From: an uncultured Rhodospirillales bacterium
Lineage (GTDB): Bacteria > Pseudomonadota > Alphaproteobacteria > ATCC43930 > CGMCC-115725
NCBI GenBank assembly: GCA_903897565.1
Contig: CAIUCF010000610.1
Coordinates: 1 to 9,327, forward strand
Length of the DNA stretch: 9,327 nt
Direction of reading: 5' to 3'
Program-made: the position numbers and the translations under genes
The notes under the pieces: generated by a model
The model's database searches: none
Told to the model about the DNA's origin: nothing
The model's input: only the letters and a program-made list of their open reading frames with translations
Shown: positions 6,066 to 9,327 of the stretch, piece after piece
Numbering within the stretch: the stretch's first letter is position 1
How the letters are laid out: every line of letters begins with the position of its first letter

Positions 6066-6863
6066 ATGGCAGGGATCGGAAAAGTCGACATTTCGGTCCC
6101 ACAACTCTATCGATATCTGGCGGTTGGGGACAGAAGCGCCTTGAAAATTATTGACGGCAACAGAAAGACCCGCAGCACGCGGCGCACGACCGCGCTGCCG
6201 TCTCGGGCTTCGGGAGTCGATCTCCCCGAGTTTCTGAGCCAGTCGGGCCTTGACGCCGCCGATCTCAGCCCTGAGCTCGCCAACGCCTTCTCCTCCCTGC
6301 TCGGGGAAGTCATCCGGCTCCGCACCGAGCTCACCAAAGCGCGCGCCCGGGCAACCTATCTCGAGAAGCTCGCGCACGAAGATGCGCTGATGCCGGTTGC
6401 CAACCGCCGCGCCTTCATGCGCGAGCTGTCGCGGTTGCTGACCCTGGCGCAGCGCTACAGCCTGCGTTCGAGCATCATCTATATCGATCTCAACGGCATG
6501 AAGCAGATCAACGACACCTATGGCCATAACGCCGGTGACGCCGCCCTGCAGCATGTCGCGCGCATCCTGATCGACCATGTCCGTCTCGCCGATGTCGTCG
6601 CCCGGCTGGGCGGCGATGAATTCGCCGTGCTGCTCGTCAAGGCCGACCAGGAAGCGGCGGATCACAAGGCGGCGACTCTGATCTCTGCGCTCGACCGCGA
6701 ACCACTGGTGTGGAACGGCGAGCTGATCAACGTCAACGCGGCCTTCGGAGTCTATTCCTTTGACGGCGGCGAGACTGCCGCCGAAGCGCTGGAGCGCGCC
6801 GACAAGGCGATGTATCGCAGCAAGCAGCTGCGCAAGGCCGCGGCGGTCGCCTCGGCGCAATAA
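6066..6863 (+). CDS. GGDEF domain diguanylate cyclase
   Basis: Up to 265 residues with one C-terminal GGDEF domain. GGDEF itself is at 182-186 and an inhibitory-site motif RLAD (173-176) sits the standard five residues before it. IDLNGMKQINDTYGH (140-154) supplies metal- and nucleotide-binding residues (Asp141, Asn149, Asp150). The entry motif reads DALMPVANRR (106-115) in place of the usual DxLTGLxNR. Intact GGDEF and I-site residues predict an active, product-inhibited synthase of c-di-GMP from two GTP. Residues about 70-103 form a probable coiled coil leading into the domain; no membrane segment or sensor domain is seen. The ATG at 6066 has no properly spaced Shine-Dalgarno sequence. An in-frame TTG at 6141, ten bases after GGGGA, would give a 240-residue protein beginning (M)KIIDGNRKTRST and is a credible alternative. 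cutA follows after 14 bases. Confidence 0.9.
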   Translation: MAGIGKVDISVPQLYRYLAVGDRSALKIIDGNRKTRSTRRTTALPSRASGVDLPEFLSQSGLDAADLSPELANAFSSLLGEVIRLRTELTKARARATYLEKLAHEDALMPVANRRAFMRELSRLLTLAQRYSLRSSIIYIDLNGMKQINDTYGHNAGDAALQHVARILIDHVRLADVVARLGGDEFAVLLVKADQEAADHKAATLISALDREPLVWNGELINVNAAFGVYSFDGGETAAEALERADKAMYRSKQLRKAAAVASAQ

Positions 6864-6877
6864 GGCGCTACCCCGCC

Positions 6878-7201
6878 ATGGCCGCGGTTCTGGTCTACGT
6901 CACCACGCCCGATCGGGACTGCGCCCTCCTGCTGGGCCGCACGGTCGTCGAAGAACACCTCGCGGCCTGCGCCAATGTCATCGACGGCATGACCGCGATC
7001 TTCCGCTGGAACGGCGCCATCGACGAGGCCGGCGAGGCCGTCATGCTCCTCAAGACGACCGAGGACCGGGTTAACGCCCTCACCGACCGCCTGCGCGCGC
7101 TCCACCCCTACGAGGTGCCCTGTGTCGTCGCCATCCCGATCACGGGCGGCAATCCGGATTTTCTCGCCTGGATCGCGGCGGAGACAAGCTCGGGATCATA
7201 G
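6878..7201 (+). CDS. cutA: CutA1 divalent cation tolerance protein
   Basis: A 107-residue protein with the CutA1 pattern throughout: VYVTTPDRDCA near the start, HLAACANVI (27-35), FRWNGAIDEAGEAVMLLKTTEDRV, LRALHPYEVPCVVAIPI, and NPDFLAWI near the end. CutA proteins are small, very stable trimers with a PII-like ferredoxin fold. They were linked genetically to copper and other divalent-metal tolerance in E. coli, but the biochemical role remains uncertain. No signal peptide is visible. The gene lies 14 bases after the diguanylate cyclase stop with only a distant AAGG before its ATG, so the two are probably co-transcribed. A 28-bp inverted repeat begins 22 bases after its stop. Confidence 0.93.
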   Translation: MAAVLVYVTTPDRDCALLLGRTVVEEHLAACANVIDGMTAIFRWNGAIDEAGEAVMLLKTTEDRVNALTDRLRALHPYEVPCVVAIPITGGNPDFLAWIAAETSSGS

Positions 7202-7223
7202 CGCACACCCACAACCCCTTCTC

Positions 7224-7297
7224 CGTCATTGCGAGCGCAGCGAAGCAATCCCGAGCCTTCAATCGCCCTGGATTGCTTCGCTGCGCTCGCAATGACG
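7224..7297. repeat. 28-bp perfect inverted repeat (REP-like palindromic element)
   Basis: The left arm at 7224-7251 begins CGTCATTGCGAGCGCAGCG and ends GAAGCAATCC. The right arm at 7270-7297 begins GGATTGCTTCGCTGCGCTCG and is its exact reverse complement. The central spacer is 18 bases. The element sits between the convergent genes cutA (ends 7201) and coq7 (ends 7310). I recall closely similar sequences scattered between genes in many alphaproteobacterial genomes, so it is probably one copy of a dispersed repeat family. It can form a very stable hairpin on either strand and may serve as a bidirectional terminator or mRNA end stabiliser. No transposase gene or flanking duplication is visible. 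Confidence 0.85.
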
Positions 7298-7309
7298 AGG
7301 TGGAAGGTT

Positions 7310-7885
7310 TCAGAATCGCGTCGACAGCCAGATCGCGAGTTTCGAGCCGGCGCCGATCGCGGCGCGCAGCACCGGATAGCCAGGCGTCAGCTCGGCGCCA
7401 TGGGCGTGGCCGATATCGCGGTGCTCGATCTCCTCGGCGCGGAATTCTTCGATGACGCTGCGCAGTTCCGGCTCGCTGTCGCCGAGCGCCTCGGCCTGTT
7501 TCTGGTAGTGCTCCTCGATCACTTCCTCGACCGCGACCGTGCAGGCCATCGCCGCGCGCTCGCCGAGCAACGCCGTCGCCGCGCCGAGCGCGAAGCCGGC
7601 GACATCCCAGAAGGGCCGCAGCACCGTCGGCCGCACCCGCCTCGCCGCGATCATGCGGTCGAAGACCTCGCGGTGACGGATTTCCTGATCGGCCATCCGT
7701 CGGATTTCGTCGCCGAGCCGCGAGCGGCCGAGCACGGCCAATTGCCCGGCATAAATCCGGGTCGCCCCGACCTCGCCGGCATGATCGACACGGATCATCC
7801 GTCGGATCGCCTCTGCGGGCGACGGGTCGCCCGGCAGGCGTGGTTTCGCTGCCCTGAAGTTTCCGGCGTCCGATGCCATGGTCAT
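7310..7885 (-). CDS. coq7: Coq7-family demethoxyubiquinone hydroxylase
   Basis: A 191-residue protein with the full di-iron set of the COQ7 family. Glu38 lies in RVDHAGEVGATRIYAGQ, Glu68 and His71 in DQEIRH, Glu120 in VAVEEVIEEHY, and Glu152 and His155 in EEIEH. COQ7 hydroxylates the 6-position of demethoxyubiquinone with O2, the penultimate ring step of ubiquinone synthesis, as a peripheral membrane enzyme. The open frame continues far upstream but only as an antisense-like shadow of dsbB. The ATG at 7885 overlaps the dsbB TGA as ATGA and has GGAGG five bases upstream, so I take it as the start; an in-frame ATG at 7879 is less well placed. It is the last gene of yqaA-dsbB-coq7, and its known partner Coq9 is encoded about 3 kb away. 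Confidence 0.95.
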   Translation of the reverse strand: MTMASDAGNFRAAKPRLPGDPSPAEAIRRMIRVDHAGEVGATRIYAGQLAVLGRSRLGDEIRRMADQEIRHREVFDRMIAARRVRPTVLRPFWDVAGFALGAATALLGERAAMACTVAVEEVIEEHYQKQAEALGDSEPELRSVIEEFRAEEIEHRDIGHAHGAELTPGYPVLRAAIGAGSKLAIWLSTRF

Positions 7886-8388
7886 CCCAGCCTCCGCTTG
7901 CCGCGCCGCTGCCGCAGGGCAGTCAGGCACAACGCGATCATAGCGGTCGAGAGCAGGCAGTTCCATCCCGCCAAGGACACCCCGACCACGCTCCATTGCA
8001 CGACGTCGCAGCGCACCGGCGGCGTCGCCAGCAGGGTCTTGGTCAGGTCGGCGAGGCTCATATTGCCGAAATGCTGGGCGACACAGGCATCCGGCCCGGC
8101 TACCCAATGATGCTCGACCGCGACATGGTAGCCCGCGAGCACGGCCGAGACAGTGAAGAGCAGGGCGAAGACGAGGACGCAGCCGGCGTCGACTCCGCGA
8201 TCGACCCAGCCGCCGTGACGCAGCGTCGCCCACAGCGAGGTCGCGACCAACGCCGTATACCAGGGGATCCGCTCCTTCAGGCACAACTCGCAGGGCTGCA
8301 GCCCCATCTGGTACTGGAAATAGAACGCGCCGCCGATCACCGCGAGACCGGCGAGGAGGATGACGAGGGAGAGACGTTCGGGGTTCAT
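7882..8388 (-). CDS. dsbB: Disulfide bond formation protein B
   Basis: A 168-residue membrane protein with about four hydrophobic segments. The first periplasmic redox pair is CELC (33-36), following FYFQYQMGLQP and preceding KERIPW, as in DsbB. A second pair is Cys102 (GPDACVAQ) and Cys127 (PPVRCD), matching the loop cysteines that exchange with DsbA. DsbB reoxidises DsbA in the periplasm and passes the electrons to ubiquinone in the inner membrane. All four essential cysteines are present. The ATG at 8388 lies 23 bases after the yqaA stop; the nearest GGAG is about 14 bases upstream, so initiation may rely on coupling. Its stop overlaps the start of coq7, which makes part of the quinone it would use. 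No dsbA is in the window. Confidence 0.93.
   Translation of the reverse strand: MNPERLSLVILLAGLAVIGGAFYFQYQMGLQPCELCLKERIPWYTALVATSLWATLRHGGWVDRGVDAGCVLVFALLFTVSAVLAGYHVAVEHHWVAGPDACVAQHFGNMSLADLTKTLLATPPVRCDVVQWSVVGVSLAGWNCLLSTAMIALCLTALRQRRGKRRLG
7891..7895 (-). promoter_or_regulatory. Ribosome binding site setting the coq7 start
   Basis: GGAGG on the minus strand lies five bases before the ATG at 7885, within the final codons of dsbB. It selects this start over the longer upstream frame. Confidence 0.7.
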
Positions 8389-8411
8389 GAGCAGACGCGC
8401 AGCTCCGGAGC

Positions 8412-8993
8412 CTAGAGGTAATGCAGCAGCAGGAAGCCGCCGACGAGAAGGACGAGGACCACCGTCATGGTCAGCATCAGCCGCTTTTCGATGAAGGCGC
8501 GGGCCTGCTCGCCGAACCAATACAGCAGCGCGGCCTCGAGATAGAAGCGCATGCCGCGCGCGATCACCGAGGCGATCGCGAATTTGCCGAGATCGTAATG
8601 CATCACCCCGCACAGGATGGTGACGATCTTGTAGGGGATCGGCGTTGCGCCCTTGCCGACGATCAGCCAGAAGCCCCAGGCGTTGAAACTGGCCTTTGCC
8701 CGCTCGAACCCGGCCATCGAGCCGAGATGCTCGACGATCCAGACGCCGATGCTGTCGAACAGCCAATAGCCGATGGCGTAGCCGAGGAAGCCGCCGATCA
8801 CCGAGCTTACCGTCGCGACACTCGCCAGCAGGAAGGCCCGCTCGCGCCGCGCCAGGATCTGCGGGATCAGCAGCAGGTCGGGCGGAATCGGGAAGAACGA
8901 GCTCTCGGCGAACGACACCGCGGCGAGCAGCCAGATGGCGCCGGGCTTTTGCGCGTGGTCGAGAAGCCAGGTCTTGAGAGGGGGACGGGCCAT
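8412..8993 (-). CDS. yqaA: YqaA family (DedA/VTT domain) membrane protein
   Basis: A 193-residue integral membrane protein. The N-terminal half has FAESSFFPIPPD (28-39) and GGFLGYAIGYWLFD (67-80), the re-entrant and helix pattern of the VTT/SNARE-associated domain. It continues with GKGATPIPYKIVTILCGV (113-130) and ARGMRFY (145-151), and ends in a hydrophobic helix (about 172-193). This layout is that of the YqaA branch of the DedA superfamily. DedA relatives include undecaprenyl-phosphate and phospholipid flippases; the YqaA branch has no settled function. The ATG at 8993 begins MARPPLKTW with a weak AGG four bases upstream. The open frame runs farther upstream but that part has no family character. 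First gene of yqaA-dsbB-coq7. Confidence 0.9.
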   Translation of the reverse strand: MARPPLKTWLLDHAQKPGAIWLLAAVSFAESSFFPIPPDLLLIPQILARRERAFLLASVATVSSVIGGFLGYAIGYWLFDSIGVWIVEHLGSMAGFERAKASFNAWGFWLIVGKGATPIPYKIVTILCGVMHYDLGKFAIASVIARGMRFYLEAALLYWFGEQARAFIEKRLMLTMTVVLVLLVGGFLLLHYL

Positions 8994-9052
8994 GATACCT
9001 GAGGAAAACGGGCTGACAGAAACGCCACCGCAGGGGCGGCAAACGCGCTGGG

Positions 9053-9082
9053 ACCCTATCAGTCCGCCCGGCTTAGACGCAA
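9053..9082 (-). promoter_or_regulatory. Possible promoter of yqaA-dsbB-coq7
   Basis: On the minus strand TTGCGT (9082-9077) is followed after 18 bases by TAGGGT (9058-9053), about 60 bases before the yqaA ATG. The match is weak and rests on pattern only. The rest of the 209-bp stretch between yqaA and the tRNA holds no gene that I can see. Confidence 0.25.
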
Positions 9083-9146
9083 TCCATGACACTTTGCCGT
9101 AGCCCGGAGGATTTCTCTCGGTTATAAGCCCTGTTCCAGCGCCGCG

Positions 9147-9175
9147 GCGCCGAGGGGCCACCACCCGCTCGGCGC
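9147..9175. repeat. Hairpin upstream of tRNA-Leu
   Basis: GCGCCGAG (9147-9154) is the exact reverse complement of CTCGGCGC (9168-9175). Three more G-C pairs can form inside it if G9167 is bulged out. It ends 3 bases before a TATATA box. It could terminate upstream transcription or mark a regulator site; nothing decides between them. Confidence 0.4.
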
Positions 9176-9178
9176 AGC

Positions 9179-9184
9179 TATATA
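9179..9184 (+). promoter_or_regulatory. Probable -10 box for tRNA-Leu
   Basis: TATATA ends 18 bases before the mature 5' end at 9203, followed by a GC-rich discriminator (GCGGCGC) typical of stable-RNA promoters. No good -35 box is visible at 16-18 bases upstream, where the hairpin lies. Confidence 0.35.
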
Positions 9185-9202
9185 GCGGCGCACGGGTTCG
9201 AT

Positions 9203-9287
9203 GCGGGCGTGGTGGAACTGGTAGACGCGCCGGACTCAAAATCCGGTTCCGAGAGGAGTGTCGGTTCGATTCCGACCGCCCGCACCA
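9203..9287 (+). tRNA. tRNA-Leu (anticodon CAA)
   Basis: An 85-base class II tRNA, read from its cloverleaf. The acceptor stem is GCGGGCG (9203-9209) with CGCCCGC (9277-9283), followed by discriminator A and encoded CCA (9285-9287). The anticodon stem CCGGA/TCCGG encloses the loop CTCAAAA with anticodon CAA at 9237-9239, so it reads UUG. A variable arm of 13 bases (9247-9259) forms a short TCC/GGA stem, as expected for leucine. The T arm is GTCGG-TTCGATT-CCGAC (9260-9276). No 3' integration footprint or further gene can be judged in the 40 bases left. Confidence 0.96.
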
Positions 9288-9327
9288 TTATCGATCAGCT
9301 GACGCAGACCCTTCCGCCGACGACGCC

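Noticed and set aside
7224..7297. Inverted repeat as a CRISPR unit or insertion-sequence end
   Set aside because: Only one pair of arms with one spacer is present, and there is no transposase gene or target duplication.
7229..8110. 293-residue plus-strand open frame starting in the inverted repeat
   Set aside because: It is antisense to coq7 and dsbB; its first residues simply translate the repeat arms.
9203..9327. tRNA-Leu 3' end as an integration site for a mobile element
   Set aside because: No integrase or repeat of the tRNA end is present, and only 40 bases remain after the gene.
1..9327. A novel defence, secretion or biosynthetic system
   Set aside because: Every substantial coding region matches a known family; nothing in the layout suggests an unrecognised multi-gene system.

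Overview
The window looks like a chromosomal housekeeping segment of a GC-rich alphaproteobacterium. Supporting signs are the paired ubiquinone-pathway genes coq9 and coq7, the YajQ/PurE/PurK/DsbB/YqaA/CutA gene set, tight ATGA overlaps, and a 28-bp inverted repeat whose arms begin CGTCATTGCGAGCGCAGCG, a type I recall from sphingomonads and other alphaproteobacteria. Sphingomonadales or Rhodospirillales both fit; the sequence alone does not let me choose.

Left part: a lytic transglycosylase-like gene runs off the left edge on the minus strand (1-600). After a 294-bp shared upstream region comes thioredoxin trxA (+, 895-1215). Convergent to trxA is a minus-strand pair, a DUF423 membrane protein followed by the RarD-type EamA transporter (2513 down to 1241). 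The two convergent units meet in a 13-bp-stem hairpin that covers the rarD stop codon. Centre: a plus-strand operon yajQ - def-like peptide deformylase - coq9 (2697-4388). Its end overlaps by 17 bp the end of the minus-strand operon purE-purK (5954 down to 4372). purE probably starts at a TTG with a strong Shine-Dalgarno sequence.

Right part: a GGDEF diguanylate cyclase (+) and cutA (+) lie side by side. Next is the 28-bp inverted repeat, then the minus-strand operon yqaA-dsbB-coq7 (8993 down to 7310). A complete tRNA-Leu(CAA) with encoded CCA (+, 9203-9287) closes the window.

How the genes work together: PurK and PurE carry out consecutive steps of purine synthesis. Coq9 and Coq7 are known partners at the demethoxyubiquinone hydroxylation step, and each is the last gene of a different operon here. 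DsbB feeds electrons from periplasmic disulfide formation into the quinone pool. The diguanylate cyclase makes c-di-GMP, the reported ligand of YajQ-family proteins. I see no mobile element, phage, CRISPR array, defence locus or plainly novel multi-gene system. The points worth a second look are small: shared hairpins at all three convergent junctions, unusual start codons, a tandem repeat upstream of trxA, and a perfect AT palindrome in the purE promoter region.
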